In this document: piece by piece, positions 51,098 through 64,000 of the stretch
Layout: every line of letters begins with the position of its first letter
How positions within the stretch are numbered: position 1 is the first letter of the stretch
Origin: Strigamia acuminata
Taxonomy: Eukaryota > Arthropoda > Chilopoda > Geophilomorpha > Linotaeniidae
Length of the DNA stretch: 64,000 bases
Assembly (NCBI GenBank): GCA_949358305.1
Contig: OX442318.1
Coordinates: forward strand, 14,738,517-14,802,516
Direction of reading: 5' to 3'
Position numbers and translations under genes: made by a program
The notes under the pieces: model-generated
What the model was told of the DNA's origin: nothing
Database searches by the model: none
The model's input: only the letters and a program-made list of their open reading frames with translations

Positions 51098-51120
51098 GAG
51101 AGAGAGAGAGAGAGAGAGAG
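51098..51120. repeat. (GA)n microsatellite
   Basis: About eleven uninterrupted GA units. Confidence 0.95.
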
Positions 51121-52556
51121 CAGTCGTTATGACATTTCAATTCGCTCGTTATGTTTGCTTAATGTGCCTTTTCCAAAATGAGCGGCTGAATTCTAACTTG
51201 CAAATTCCAGCGGATCAGAATATTGTAATATGCGTTCAGTCCATTTTCCATACTGATCATCAGCACACGTAGAGCGAGGCGAGGAAAAGAGACACAGCTG
51301 GAACCAGCGTATCGATCCAACTGAATATGATGTTAAAGCATACACATCTAGGCCACATTTCAAATCCTATGACAACCCACGAGATGGAAAGATATAACAT
51401 TGAGTCATTTATGTCAACTTACTGACAATCTCGACCGACAACAAAAAAATTGTAAAAACAACTTTTATTTCCCAACCATCAAAATATTAAAGCAATAAAC
51501 TTTACACATCCCACTAGACTCATATCATTACAACACCAGAGCCAAGGCATAATCCCTTCCTTTCAAACATCATCCATGTGGAAACAATCATCTTTATTGC
51601 AACACGATCCGATGGCAACAACAACAAAAAAACACAACACAAGCTATTCAGGTGTTTCAGGTACTCAGCTTTTTTGAAATATGCATTAAGAATGCAACAG
51701 ATGGATAGCGAGGGCTTCAACAATATTCAGCATAAATTAAATGAGCCAAGTAATAGGGGAAAGGGCAGAGACTAAAAAAAATGGAAGGGTAAAGTGATGT
51801 AGATGCAAATTAGGTTCTAATAACTTGTTCCCATTAACATTTAACTTGTTCCGGGTCAGGAAAAATAGCAAGACAACAACAGAATATATACATATTTTTT
51901 TAATTCGTCTCCTTCAAGTCCGACTTTATTTTGATATGGTAATAAAGCCGAGGCAAGTTAATTTCTTCGCAGTCATTAGTCGCAGCTGCTTCTTTCTACG
52001 AAGGTCGTAGACTAGGCAGACAACGTTCAACGTGTACGTGCACATTAGTTAAAACGCCATCGTGAATTCGTTTCGACAACAAAACAGTGGAAAATGAAGC
52101 AGGTGTATTGTTCCAAAATCATCACCTGCAATTTCTCCTTCGCCTCGTATTAAAATGAGGTAATTAGAAAATTTCACCTGCTTACTTAAAAACAGCTGTT
52201 AGCAGGACGAACCACAACAATTTTACACACTTCAAACATTTTGACCGCTCAGTTGACACAGTAGTCACAAAGAAAATGAAAAAAAAAATAATCATCTTTT
52301 CCGCAATTCATTAACATTTTTACAGGGTAATACTTCAAAACCACTAGTTTTAGCTCAATTTAAAACAAATTGATAAAATAAATAATTAAAATGCAGTTGC
52401 ATTGCAGATAAAACAAACAAAAAGTCTTCTCTCCGAACATGGGAGCTGATCATTATATTGAATCATGTTTTATCGACTCACTTGGCTCGTTTTATGGAAT
52501 TTGATAAAACCTGTAATCCGAGGAGAAGATAGATTGATCGATAACAAACCTATTTC

Positions 52557-52656
52557 AATCATTAAAATAAATAAAATTAAATTAAATAAGTAAAATTAAA
52601 TTAAACAAATAAATAAATAAAATTAATTAAATAATTAATTAATTAATTAATTAATG
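52557..52656. repeat. AAT/AATT low-complexity block
   Basis: About 100 bp made almost only of AAAT, AATT and TTAA units, with a regular AATT array at its right end. Confidence 0.9.
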
Positions 52657-54154
52657 TATTAATCAATTCTATTTTTATTTCCACTTTAACTTTGTGTTTC
52701 AATTTCAATAAGAAAAATTTGCCTCTTGCCGACCCCAAACTAGAAAATCCGCCATTATCAACTATGATAAACCCATCTTTCAAATTACTCCCAAAAAATG
52801 CAAATTACGTAGCAATTGGTTTTTGTCTCTTTTCAATCAATAGTGCCATTCAAGCCTAACGAGATATTTTTACACAATCTTGTTTCTTTGAATACAACAA
52901 TTTTCTGCATACGAATAGACATATACTGTATGACTCGTTTACTCGATATTTTCCGCAAAAAATTGTACGAAAAAGATTTGGGGATGCCATATTACAAATT
53001 GATTGAAAATAATTTAAATAGGGAATCGCTGCAAAATCGAATTTTCATGTCATCGATTTATCCCACCTCTCTGCAAAGCAAGTCAATTTGAGAGTAGGAA
53101 GTAGGAAGGAAGAAAAAAAAATCCATATTTTAAAAACAGACCTGTTTAGAACTAATTACAGTCCGAGAACCACTCCTACTTTCTTCGCTCACCCCCCAGA
53201 TTGAACACACCGTATACTAGGTATACTACGCTCGCCTGTCATCCGCATACTCACCAACACGCCAATCAATACTAAATACTAAATCCCACAACCCGCCGTC
53301 CTCTTGTTGCTCTCTTTACTTTTTCCACTCCAGTCTTGTGTTGTCTTTTCAACACAAATCACTCCGAGTTTTGTTTGACTCTCGTCTGAATCTTTCAACA
53401 TTAAGTGTGTGTAAAATGATAAAATTACATTATCACCTCAAAATGATAAAGCAGAGCAATTATTAGATCAAACAATCTCGAGCCATTGCAAATGCAATTA
53501 AGGGTGACGGTGATTACACTAATGTACACAGATTTATTTATTACCTGCCGTTCAGGTAGTTTGCATGTTGCAGTACAATCTACTTGTACAGTATCGTGCA
53601 ACAATTATGACCTCTGCCCATTTCAATACAAGTTCCTTCCGCAATCATACATCTGTGCATGCATCAATGCTGTCAACTCGAGCTGCAATCACAAACAGGA
53701 AGACGTGAGTTCATATACCCAGAATGCAGAAGCGAGCTACCAACCCACGATACAGAGTGCTTGTATTTGCGAGCAACAAACTTAGCTAACATTTTGCACA
53801 CAGTTGAAAACTCAAAACATGAGATGGTTGGGAGGAATAAATTGATCACAACTGCTCACACTCATCTATATCGCGCCCATTTTCCTAACCCTTATCTTGC
53901 TTGATTATTAATTTATTGTAATTCACTAGAGACTACAAACTGCACTTGTATCGATTAGATAATTTAGGAATTTTTAAACGACGTACTCTTGATAATTGTT
54001 TACAATGAATTTTGCATGGCACATCTCAACAGTCAAATAGTGAGAGAGGAGATTATCCCATAAGGGAGAAACGCATCACTTGACAGAAAAGTTCAAAGTC
54101 GAATATCAAGTCAGCGTCAGCGCCGGTGTCCTATGGAACGATCATAAATTTATC

Positions 54155-54192
54155 ATTTAATTTAATTTAATTTAATTTAATTTAATTTAATT
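54155..54192. repeat. (TTTAA)n microsatellite
   Basis: Seven pentanucleotide units, uninterrupted. Confidence 0.95.
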
Positions 54193-55277
54193 GCTGTACA
54201 TTGCAGTCGATAATCAAAAAGATTTTGACTGAAAATAGAAAAATAAAAACTTTTGAGTTTCTATTTAAGAAGCTTCTTTTTCTTACCATTCGTGCGGGCA
54301 TTTGAAATTGAAAATGACAAATAAAAAGGGGAGGGGGAAGGGGAGGGAAAGCAAAAGCATGCAGGAAACATATGGACTGTGATTCACTTTGCAGCCGGTT
54401 TTTTAATTGAGTGCTCTGCCAGTGCTATTTCGATTATCAGTTTATGTCAGGCATATTATTTGTTGCATCATGACAGCTTTAACCACAGCGGGCATGATCA
54501 TTAGCGCAACCTTCCACCCATGGTGAGTGAGCAAGTAGCCTATAGAGTGCTAAAACGTCACATTGCCCCAAATTGCGTTAACTCCTGTTTATGCTTCATA
54601 TCGCCTCGGCAACAGATTTCGCATCTAATGACGATATATGGACATAAAAGTGTATACACAACGCATGTCTCTCTCTCTCTCTCTTTGCCGGTTAAAGTCC
54701 TTTTGCCATATTACGACGCAATAGGGAAAAGCTTTCAATTTGCAAATGAGCCTTGGTCGCTCAACCAGTCAAAACATAAATGAATAATAACACCCAAACC
54801 CCTAACCCAAACGAAATTTTTCCTTTCGCTTTCTTTATGTCAACCAAACTAAAAGAAGTAAAAATAATCATTTTCACAAAACTTGTCCAGAATTTCCTTA
54901 CAAAATGAAAAGTACATACATAATAATGCTAACTTCTTTTATTTTCACTTACAAATTATTTATTGCAATTTTGTTCTAAATTAATGTGCGTGAAAGTTAT
55001 TAATAAGCTCGCAACAAGTTTGTTTCTAGTGGATAAATTTAATTTATCATTAAGATGTTGCTGCAACTAACGAGTAATTAGTACAGTGCTCAGAAATAAC
55101 TATCAGTCGTCAACACGTTGAAAAAAAGCCCCAAAATAATCTCATCATTTTCACTTCAATTTGGCAAACTTAAAACTTAAGCCCGCTTTATTAACATCCC
55201 TCTCCCTCTCCCGACACAACGACACATCGAGGAGGCGACACGACACCCTTTGCTTTAATAAAGACGACCACTGGTGA

Positions 55278-55299
55278 CCTCCCTCCCTCCCTCCCTCCT
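55278..55299. repeat. (CTCC)n microsatellite
   Basis: About five tetranucleotide units in a pyrimidine-rich tract. Confidence 0.9.
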
Positions 55300-56069
55300 T
55301 TCCCCTCCAGTCTCCTCCATCAATTATCCAGCTGCAGTTGACACCGATGGTAATTGTACACCAAACATTGATCAAAAAGAAAGAGACGGAGCCGAGCATG
55401 CACTTTCCACCTATTCTCTATCTTTCAATTAATTCGCAATTACAACACGTGTGGCTAGGTCACGACTCACGACCAGCACAATCTTTTTCTCCATCTCTCC
55501 CTCCACCCCTTACGGTTGGTGCGCAGTGACAAAAAGAGAAAGTCAACTCACCTTGGCCAAAAACTTTGCCATTCGGATGCAAATCCGACTAATAATTGGT
55601 TTCTCCCGAATTCTTTCAATTAAACGTTGCCTCGGAATTGGAGCAGTAAGCAATCAGAGGAAAAGGAAGCCATGCCGGCTCGTTACTCTCCAAGAAGAAA
55701 ATAGGAGGAGCAGAGCAGACCAAATTAACTAACCCACTTTTCTTTCCTCTTTCTAAATGGAGTGTGAACGCCCAACAGTTTAATAGTGATTGGACGGCAC
55801 GCAGCAAGGGACAAAGAGAGCGAGTGTGCATGTTTTGTTTTCTACTTTCTACCTGTTCCGTGTTCTGTGTTCTGTGCTCTCCCTCTTCAATACTTGTTAC
55901 AAACGACACCCTATTTTCTCCAAACAACCAATAAAGACTGTGGAACAAACACTAAACTGCTAAACAACAGCACGCACAAACACACCAATTGTCTCACTAA
56001 CAAATTCAATCAAATGTAATGTTGCCTTCGGTCAATCTATCACTCTTTTTCCTTCTACTTGTAATATAC

Positions 56070-56104
56070 AAATCAAATCAAATCAAATCAAATCAAATCA
56101 AATC
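56070..56104. repeat. (AAATC)n microsatellite
   Basis: Seven pentanucleotide units, uninterrupted. Confidence 0.95.
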
Positions 56105-57321
56105 TACCTTGGTACTACAATTTGTACACTCAACATTAGTTACGAGATTTAAAATCAACTTGATAGCAAGTTGCTGAGCCTTGAAAAGCACAGAGATCAC
56201 CTAGACAACCGAGTAAATACAATGAAAAAGAAAAAAAACAACAACAAACACATCTTACTTGCTCCTTCCCTCAATTCTCTTCTGACCCTTCACCTTTTGT
56301 ACATTTTTCATTGTTAGCATTGCCATCTCAACAAAATTAACCTCTACTAAAAGAAATTAACAAAAGAATTGAAACGGCAGCAGATGCAACACACAACCCG
56401 TCTCACCCGGGTGACTTAATACTGGGTCAATTTGCACACTTCGAGCTGATGGCGTAAATCAAACACATGCTTTGTGTTCCGTGTTCCGTGCGTTCTACGC
56501 CCAGCAACAGCAAGCAAAGAAATATGCGCGAGTTAGTAAATCGGAGGACCGCCATGCCACACCGTTGACATTAGCCATTCTCTTCACGCTGAAGCTGAAG
56601 CTGAAGCTGACGCCGAAGCCAAGCGAAGGTTCGAAACGCGAATGCATGCTGCAACTCCATTTACGACAATAGCCACAGACAGCAAAAACGATGTAAAAGA
56701 TGGAGAGAGAGAGAGTTTCCTTAGAAAATCTTGCGCCTTCCAACTTTTCCATTAGTCGTCAGTTGGCTACTCTCTAATATCACGCCTCCCCTTAACTCAG
56801 CCTATTCCACACCTATCTATTCCTATTGAATCAAACAACAAAACCATTTACTCTTCCTTACTCATTTTTATCGTATTTGCCATTTGACCTTCATACAGAA
56901 TCAGATCGGATCTTATTATTAAAAAATGTCGACTAAATTATTTGTTTTAAATGTGGTCAAATATGCACATCTTGGTGATCAAATATCAAACTTAAACTTC
57001 ATACCTACAAGTACGGTAGCTCCGTTGATAGACGTGCCGAGTGCCGACCGATGATCGACTGTTTGCTACTTCGCCATCTAGCACTCAAGATTTATGGCCA
57101 GTAAGAGTGCGATGGGCGGCCCAAACTATTGAACGCCACCCTACTTTGATCATGTGACTCACTCTATGTAATCCCCTTCCTCCATTTTATGAGACGTTTT
57201 GCTTTCCCAATAAAAATCATACGAAATAATTTTTCTAGAAACTCAAGGTGACGGCTGAGAAATAGCGAAAAACGAAAGCGATAGCGATCAATGCCGACAA
57301 TCAATATCAACAATAAGCCTA

Positions 57322-57694
57322 CCGTATATCTTCGGGTATAATACGACCCTGCGTATAATACGACCCCCCCATTTTAAGGCGTCATTTTTGTAGTACCACA
57401 ACAATGTGAAATGACAAAAAAAAGTCAAATTATTTAAAAGAAAATGTTAGATTGTTGATTTTATAACCCTAAGAGCACATAAATATAAAAAAATATGGAT
57501 AAACGTACATTATGTGTCTATAATACGTACGTTTTGTGTCTATAATATGTACATTATATGTCCATAATACGTAACGTCCGTAATACGTACGTTAAAAAAT
57601 TTTTTTTTTTGATTATGCGCGTATAATACGACTCCCCCAATTAGAGGTGGTAAATTCGTAATAAATTTCTCGTATTATACCCGAAGATATACGG
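57322..57694. mobile_element. TA-flanked MITE, pogo/mariner-like, with internal tandem repeat
   Basis: This 373-bp element has identical 25-bp inverted ends (57322-57346 and 57670-57694) beginning CCGTATATCTTCGGGTATAA, with TA on each side (57320-57321 and 57695-57696). The word TATAATACGAC recurs in plus orientation three times near the ends (about 57337, 57354, 57626), a layout suited to subterminal transposase-binding repeats. A 22-nt tandem repeat fills part of the middle. No coding frame exists. CCGTATA ends with GTATAATACGAC repeats and a TA duplication suggest the pogo branch of Tc1/mariner. Perfect arms indicate a fairly young insertion. Confidence 0.92.
57505..57586. repeat. 22-nt tandem repeat inside the MITE
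   Basis: Three full units (57505-57526, 57527-57548, 57549-57570), each close to GTACATTATGTGTCTATAAT plus two bases, then a shortened fourth copy. The units share TATAATAC with the element's ends, so the array may have grown from a terminal motif. Confidence 0.85.
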
Positions 57695-58814
57695 TAAGTT
57701 AAGAGACAGATAAGATTTAGTTTCAAATGTTTGCTATTACCACTAAATCATAAATCCAACTGAATTTAGCCCTCATTACCCTTACCCGCATTCACATCAA
57801 CATCCACAAGACCACATCCAAACAAATAGCAACAAGCAGGAATTCGATTCAATTGACATTTCATTTTCAAAACCAGAGTTTATTAACTTTGAATAAATAC
57901 TTCGTACTTGTAGTACTTGAAGCTGAAGTTTAAATTAAAAGAAAAAATAACATTTGCTTAATTCCTTTCTGTCCTGGACCTTGTCCGCTATTGTCACCCA
58001 ACTACTTGACTAAAATCTGTATATTGTAGACCACCCGAAAACACTAATAACTAACACGCTATCTGAGGCTAGCAAGTCCTCGACAATAGTACATTAATAC
58101 GAGGCAAAGAAATAGGTGAGCAATTGTTAACTGGGTTGATTGCGCACGTACCAACGAGTATATTGCATTGTGCGAAAAATTGGTCGATATCGATGCGGGC
58201 GGATAATGACAAGAAAAACGACAAGGAGAGAAAACGATAAAATAAATAAGGGCATTGCCAACAATATCATCGAAACAAGTCATAGCAAACTAAACTTTCA
58301 CGCCGGTGATTTACACACCAAACCAACAAGAATGCCAAATCCCGATCAGACGTGATCAACCGCAAGCGAAAGAAAACCTTACAAAAACGATGCACCAATG
58401 ACACAATTTTCTCCTGCGGTGTCAAAGCACATAAAGTTATACAAATATTTTCTCGCTAATCGATGTACTCATCTCTCATTTTAAGCCCTGTACATATATT
58501 TAAAAATTAATTTAAAGCAATTTTTATTAATTTTTAAATTTATGTCATTTTGCTAAATTATTAAATTCATTCCTTGATTTAGGCCATTAAAGATCTAACT
58601 TGTAAGTGTAAAACTATGAAATAAAAATCAGAAAGACGCAAGAAAGTGGAAAGAATAAATAACACCAAGATTGTTGCGTGGGAGTGTTTACAGTCCAAAT
58701 TGACTGTGATTTGTAGTCAGGACCACAACTCAGACGTTGAAAGGAAAACGAATATATCCAAAAGTTGAACCTTCTTTATCTAAAAACCTTACATCTACAT
58801 TTACAGCATAAACA

Positions 58815-58837
58815 TCATTTGCATTTGCATTTGCATT
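58815..58837. repeat. (CATTTG)n repeat forming tandem octamer motifs
   Basis: Three to four hexanucleotide units. Each junction creates ATTTGCAT, the octamer bound by POU-domain factors, so a simple repeat yields three overlapping candidate sites. Confidence 0.8.
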
Positions 58838-60757
58838 TTCACTCAAAATTATCTACACAACAACAACCACAGTACGAAAGAAGGAAGGCATTGTTCATCA
58901 TTCTGATTTCATTTCTTGATAAAATCAACAATTTCATTTATCCTGTAGCAATGCTTTTTTTTCTTTTTTTTTTTTCTGCTTCCATTTGTTTAGCTTAGCT
59001 TGTGATGTAATTCATCAAGCACGGTCATCAAATATTCACGCATGAAGTAGTTCAACGCCACTAAACATCACCTACACATCAAATGGAAAATTCCGCAAGG
59101 CAACTGAGTCTTAACCCTTCGTTTAATGACTCCAGCAGTGAATAGTTAACACCTATTCCGGGTGTAATAATTCAAACGGGATTTTCTTTGATTATCTTTT
59201 ATCCATTATATCACTATTTAAATAGTTATTGCGTACAAAATGTTGCCATGTACGTATTCTAGGCTACTAACACTAACGTTTTGCGCAAACAAACCAAGAA
59301 CGAGTCAATTTTCTCAATTGCAATGCCATCACTTTGACATCATACATCAAAAGATAAAAATCATTCTCTTTAGTTTCCCTTAGTTTCAGATAACACATTT
59401 CCTCCACCTTTTTTATTCAAATGGCACCCATCCTATATTTTTTTCATTTCTATTTGGTTTTTCGATGTATAAAAAAAGGAAAGAAATAAAGAAAAAAGAG
59501 AAAAAGAACATCAACAGTTTCAAAAAGACAAAATCCACCAAGAGGCAATTGGGACGAGTTCCAACAAATTACGTCAAAAGCGGGGAACGCATCCTTGCAC
59601 CCCAAGAGTTAAGGAAAGAAGAACACTTCAATATTTTATTTATCAAATTTTCCCGTCTCATTTTCCACTCTCCTTAAATTTTATTTCGATTAGAAAACAT
59701 TTTCAACTATGGTCTATTGTATGTACCAGTATTTCTGGAATTTATGTTCGCCAGTCCCAGTATGTGTGTATGCTCACACAGCTACAATGTGCATGTGTGA
59801 AGGCATAAGTTAAGCAAAGCTGAAGACATGCAGCGTATACCGCATGTACACTTCATCACAGCGCTTCGTAATTACAGCCTGAGTTATAGGAACTTAAAGG
59901 GTTAGGAACATAGAATGAAGTTAAGCATCATTTGTTCTAGTCAGTACTCGGAATCTCAGTTGTGTGACTAAGCTACTGTTTCGATGGCAAGAACATCTGC
60001 CCTCCCCCACACAACTAAGTAACTTATTATGCGCTTTTCCCAGTGCTCCGTGTGAATGCAAGGTTGGGTCATCGAGAAATTTGTCCCTCAAATCAGGGCT
60101 CTCCAGCACAGCACTGGACGTACTGTAGGTTTCTTGTTCCTTTGCAAGACTCATTTTCTATCTGAAAAGAAAACTATCTTTTTATTAAAGCAAAAACCGG
60201 CCCCGAAATTGAAGGACGGGACACTTTTTCATTAGAAACATTGGAATTTCATGCTAACTTTGACTGCCTATCAGGAAATGTAAAGAAATAGGGGAATGGC
60301 AAACTAACTGCACCAAAAAAAAGAAGAAAAAATTGGCACTAAAATGTGCGACACAATTTCATGGCGGAGACATTGAGAAAAGCATGAAAAAAAGCCCCTT
60401 GTGGGTCTGAGAAAAAGGGCAGATGGGGGATGTATCATACAAGAGCCTTTTGGTTCTTCCATGCCTTTATTATGGCACAAGCCATTAAAACGACATTGTC
60501 TCTCAAGCCCTTATCGCGCACGTCTTATCATGGGTGCAAGGAACGTGTCAAGCAGGCGCGTGCCACACGTGCCTCCGAGCCTAGGGCACCTGGTCAACTA
60601 CCTCCGCCTTCCTCTTTAATATCCCTATCCCTGCCTGCTCGGGCCAATTGCTCACGGCTTAATCAATGCACTTAACTTTAAAGAGAGAAGAAGAAAAAAT
60701 GGGCCGTGAATTACAAACATGTGTTATCCTATCTTTTTCAAATCAATGGCAAAGCAC

Positions 60758-60791
60758 CGGCGCACGGCGCACGGCGCACGGCGCACGGCGC
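60758..60791. repeat. (CGGCGCA)n heptanucleotide repeat
   Basis: Four full units and a partial fifth of a GC-only-plus-A heptamer in AT-rich DNA. Every unit keeps two CpG dinucleotides, which argues against long exposure to cytosine methylation. Confidence 0.9.
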
Positions 60792-63700
60792 GGGCAAAGC
60801 CTTAACATAGTGTGCTGATGAATGTGCACCACGGAGAGCAATTCCAGAGGTGCTACAACTACAATCTCTTGCTTTTCTCCGAACACGTCGACAGTTTTTT
60901 TCTCAAACCTGACACGACAGCGACAATGAATCTTTGTCATTGTCTCGCTGCACTAAATTCCAAGTGTCCCAAGAACGGTCCCACGAATGAAATATTTATT
61001 TTTCTTTTCCAACCGCCATACTAAACGTACAAGGCTCAACTCCCTTAATGTTTTCTGCAACTTAAATTAAATATGACAGTTAGAGAGCAATAAAATCGTT
61101 CTTTCTTTTCTTCTTCCTCTAACCTAACCTAACCAAGATTTGAATACTACTTTTCCAGACCAACCAGATGTTTTCCATTTTTTTGTTTTCACCCAAGACA
61201 ACTAAAATGCAAAACTGGCTAATCTCCTCACCGGAAACAATTCATACTTCAAATTATGAGCCATGAATTGAATAGCACCTTAAGACGAAACTAAAGCAAC
61301 TTTCTTTCTTTCTTTCCTTCCTTCCTCTTGTGACTAACCCGAGCTTCCTGTGTCATTGACAAACAAGCGAATCTCTCTCGGTCGCGACTGCCCTCCCATT
61401 CACATTCCCATTCCCATTCCCTGCTCGGTCCATCCCATCGGCTTTAATTTAGGGACCTGTATCCTGTATCGAGGCATTGTTTGCCAATCCTTTTAATCCT
61501 CGTCTCCGCTCAAAACCACAAGCACATTTAAACGCCTATGACTTATAGCCACGAGTAAGAAATGACTTATTTCCCAGCAACATCGGAGACAAGCAATAGC
61601 ATCTCACAATTTATATCCTCGGTTTTCTTTGCTAACTTCATTCCCACTTGTAATCCTCAAATCCAAACCTCTGCCACGTGATAACATGCATCTTCAACAT
61701 CTTAACAAATCCAAAACAAACACAAATTCGCTGCCACAAATTCCATCCGACTGCTATTTAATCACACGTCTGACTTGTGAGCCTAACTGCTCGCTTCAGA
61801 TTTCTCATTAAATGTCGGCTTTTTTCAAATACTAAGCTACTCGTATAGCTACACTCGTTGCAAATTGCCATTAGAATTGTCTCCCGCCCGACAAATCGCA
61901 AACACTTGTCACTGCCTTGCAACAAAACTTGGATCAACTCTACTAGTATTGCTTTATTTATTGAGCAACGTTTCGTGACAAATCAATTTTTATTTCGAAC
62001 CAACGGGTCATCTTCGGTGGTACTAAAACAAAAAAGCATGGAAACAACCTGATGTATGAAACGTCGCATCTTCAATTCCAACAACTGCATCGCAAATAGA
62101 ACCGAATTTGGGACAATTTTTTTCCATTTTGAGCATGACATAAGAAAATAAATGAAAAATTGCATCAAAATCTCCAAAACAACTTTTTCTTTTTTATACG
62201 TACAGTACGTACACATGTGATAGCAAATACACAAAAGTAATATATTTAGTAAAGAAGAGTTATTGCTGTTTATTTCCCAAATGTCATTTCTTTTATCCTT
62301 GTACTATCATATCCGGTCTTCTGCATGCAATTCGACAAGATCAATTCGATCCGCTGTGTACATTTCCTGCGAATCTTTTGCCTTTGATGGTGAAAATAAC
62401 TGCTCCGTTCAAATATCCCCTACCTCACTTCCAATAGTAAATACAGACAATCTGGCGTAGGGCCAACATGATAACATCATAATAATCCCTCCGAGAAAAC
62501 ACTAGCTGCATTCAAAAACCCTTGTTTGGATTTTTCATTTCTGCTTTAAGTCTTGTGACGTTACACCAAAAATAGAAACACAAACACTAGAAGAAAAAAA
62601 AAAGAAGAAATAAACTGCCCCTGCTTCTTAGAGTCCACAAACTTGATTGTTAATTTCAGTTTTATGAGTAATTCGATCTCGTTTATCATTTCAGTCGCGA
62701 ATGGCTTCGAACAATCAAACAACGTGCTGTGGCTTGGCTTCCCCTTACAGCACGAACTTGGCCATATCTGGAGCTTGAGCACAGCCCAAGTCCCAAACGA
62801 TCGCAAACAATACAAATACGTGATATCAAAAAACAAATACACCGTGTTGCCAATTCTTCTTAAATACGGTAGAATTAGATAAGAAAATAAATTATTTAAT
62901 AGTTGCAATAAACATAAATTTACGTTCGGTTATTCACTTACATTCGACTGCTAACTTATTTGTAGTCAATTGAATCTGCTATTTTGATCCCGTTTCTTTA
63001 TCGACCAAATTTGTCCGCACAGATTTTCCGTTTCATCACCAGATCTTCGTGCCAATTAGCGAAAAGGCTGCTCTCTAATCCATCTCCATTCTGGCCTCCA
63101 ATCATTGCAAAGTCGTTTCGATTCGACCGCAATATACGCCAACAATTTATTTATTTACATTTAACATTAGTGCTTGAGATTAAGTATAAATTGAAGCAAA
63201 GTCATGCACGCATCTTAACCGATATCCAGTGAGAAGAAGCACTCAGCTTCTTTTATCAATAAATTAATAAGTAAATTCCATCAACACACAGATAGTGCTA
63301 CAGTATCTAAGCTTACACGATTTCGAGGAGGACCGGACCGGACCGAATCGATTCAAACCTGTGCAAGAATCATGAAACACAAGCCTTATTTCCGAGTCTC
63401 CACACAGCCCGCATAACCATATTGCAGCCTGCCTTCCTTCCCCTATTTTCTTGACCTTATAAGGACACTTGGTGCTAACTTATAAAACACGGTGCACGCG
63501 CCAGAAAACCTCTTCTGGCACGCTCCTCGCATTTTCCAACTTTATTAAATCGATCAAAAAATCTTTCTTTGTGTGTCTTCCTCGTCACGTCAAAGCCAAA
63601 CCTCCCGCAAAAGATAAAATAAAAATTTTGACCAATCAATACGTTACGTTCGCCATTATTGACAACCTTGAATAATTATAATATCCTCCTAGCTCCAAAA

Positions 63701-64000
63701 TGCGACTCACAAGCAACACACATTTTCCCTTCTTTTCTGCTCCATGTCTTTCATCTCCGACCAAAAAAGAACAAAAAAAGAAAAAGAAAAAGAAATGAAT
63801 GTTCATTCCGAGATAGTAGAGCTAGAAAATTAATTTAGTGAAACACTTTTAAAAATGATGAAATTTCATATCCAACAAGTTAACTCTCATGTCTCAACTA
63901 ATAATTAATTCATTAAAATGAATAATGAATATAAATTAGGAAAAGCGAGAGGGAAAGGGGTGGGGAGGTGTCTACACTATTTTCTCTTTATATCGCTATC

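Larger units (their letters stand above)
42813..57319. other. gene-free stretch with scattered repeats
   Basis: No supported gene. Contents include a 26-bp perfect palindrome (44599-44624), a GC-rich hairpin (44735-44760), a 19-bp inverted repeat of TCAAAGTCA (46166-46184), a possible Tc1-like end CAGTGCTTTCAAAAAGTCC near 46885, a weak tRNA-like box pair (49801-49904), and GA, AATT, TTTAA, CTCC and AAATC simple repeats. A less AT-rich segment at about 57005-57200 has no frame or element that I can name. Confidence 0.55.
57697..64000. other. gene-free stretch to the right edge
   Basis: No supported gene. It contains overlapping ATTTGCAT octamers (58815-58837), a CGGCGCA array (60758-60791), three CTAAC telomere-like units (61119-61134), CATTCC repeats near 61398-61421 and pyrimidine tracts. 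The segment 60400-60620 is less AT-rich and open in two plus frames (72 and 81 codons), but neither looks like a known protein. I see no mobile-element ends. Confidence 0.55.

Noticed and set aside
53486-53785. 99-codon plus frame with about ten cysteines
   Set aside because: No signal peptide, regular cysteine spacing or known fold; T-G-rich DNA readily yields Cys codons.

Overview
This is AT-rich eukaryotic DNA (about one third G+C by eye) with no protein-coding gene I can defend. The longest reading frames are under 170 codons. They overlap on both strands, are usually rich in Phe/Lys/Ser from T- and A-rich runs, and show no recognisable domain. The DNA looks like an intergenic desert or the inside of a very large intron. 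The mix of a TGTTACG-type LTR element, Tc1/mariner, pogo-like, PIF/Harbinger-like and hAT-like DNA transposon remains, a tRNA-like fragment and abundant short tandem repeats points to an invertebrate animal. An arthropod is my best guess, but the sequence does not settle it.

Layout. 1-3466: simple-sequence-rich DNA with one speculative start-codon/splice-donor signal near 923. 3471-4980: an internally deleted minus-strand LTR retrotransposon with one complete 536-bp LTR, a polypurine tract, two eroded reading frames and a 4-bp ATAT target duplication. 4985-19690: mostly unique AT-rich DNA with microsatellites, a pair of CCAAT/TATA-like modules (10.1 and 10.9 kb) and a cluster of AATGCATT palindromes (14.7-15.0 kb). 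19694-19752: a minus-strand tRNA-like fragment. 20056-20260 and 22816-23117: two TA-flanked miniature inverted-repeat elements (MITEs); the second is a strikingly GC-rich island. 32.6-33.0 kb: a nested pile of DNA-transposon debris (hAT-like end, Harbinger-like MITE). 37856-37935: a tiny pogo-like element. 40658-40807: a TTA-flanked Harbinger-like MITE. 42581-42812: the C-terminal end of a dead Tc1-family transposase. 57322-57694: a TA-flanked MITE with an internal 22-nt tandem repeat. The rest is low-complexity or unremarkable DNA.

No operon, CRISPR array, rRNA gene or intact tRNA gene is present. No genes act together here. The readable history is repeated insertion and decay of mobile elements, most of them small non-autonomous elements whose ends and target-site duplications are still clear. 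The best leads are the MITEs that share a TACCGTA edge (22.8 and 57.3 kb), a matching excess of the word TACTGTA across the window, and a perfect CTCF-consensus match inside the LTR element.
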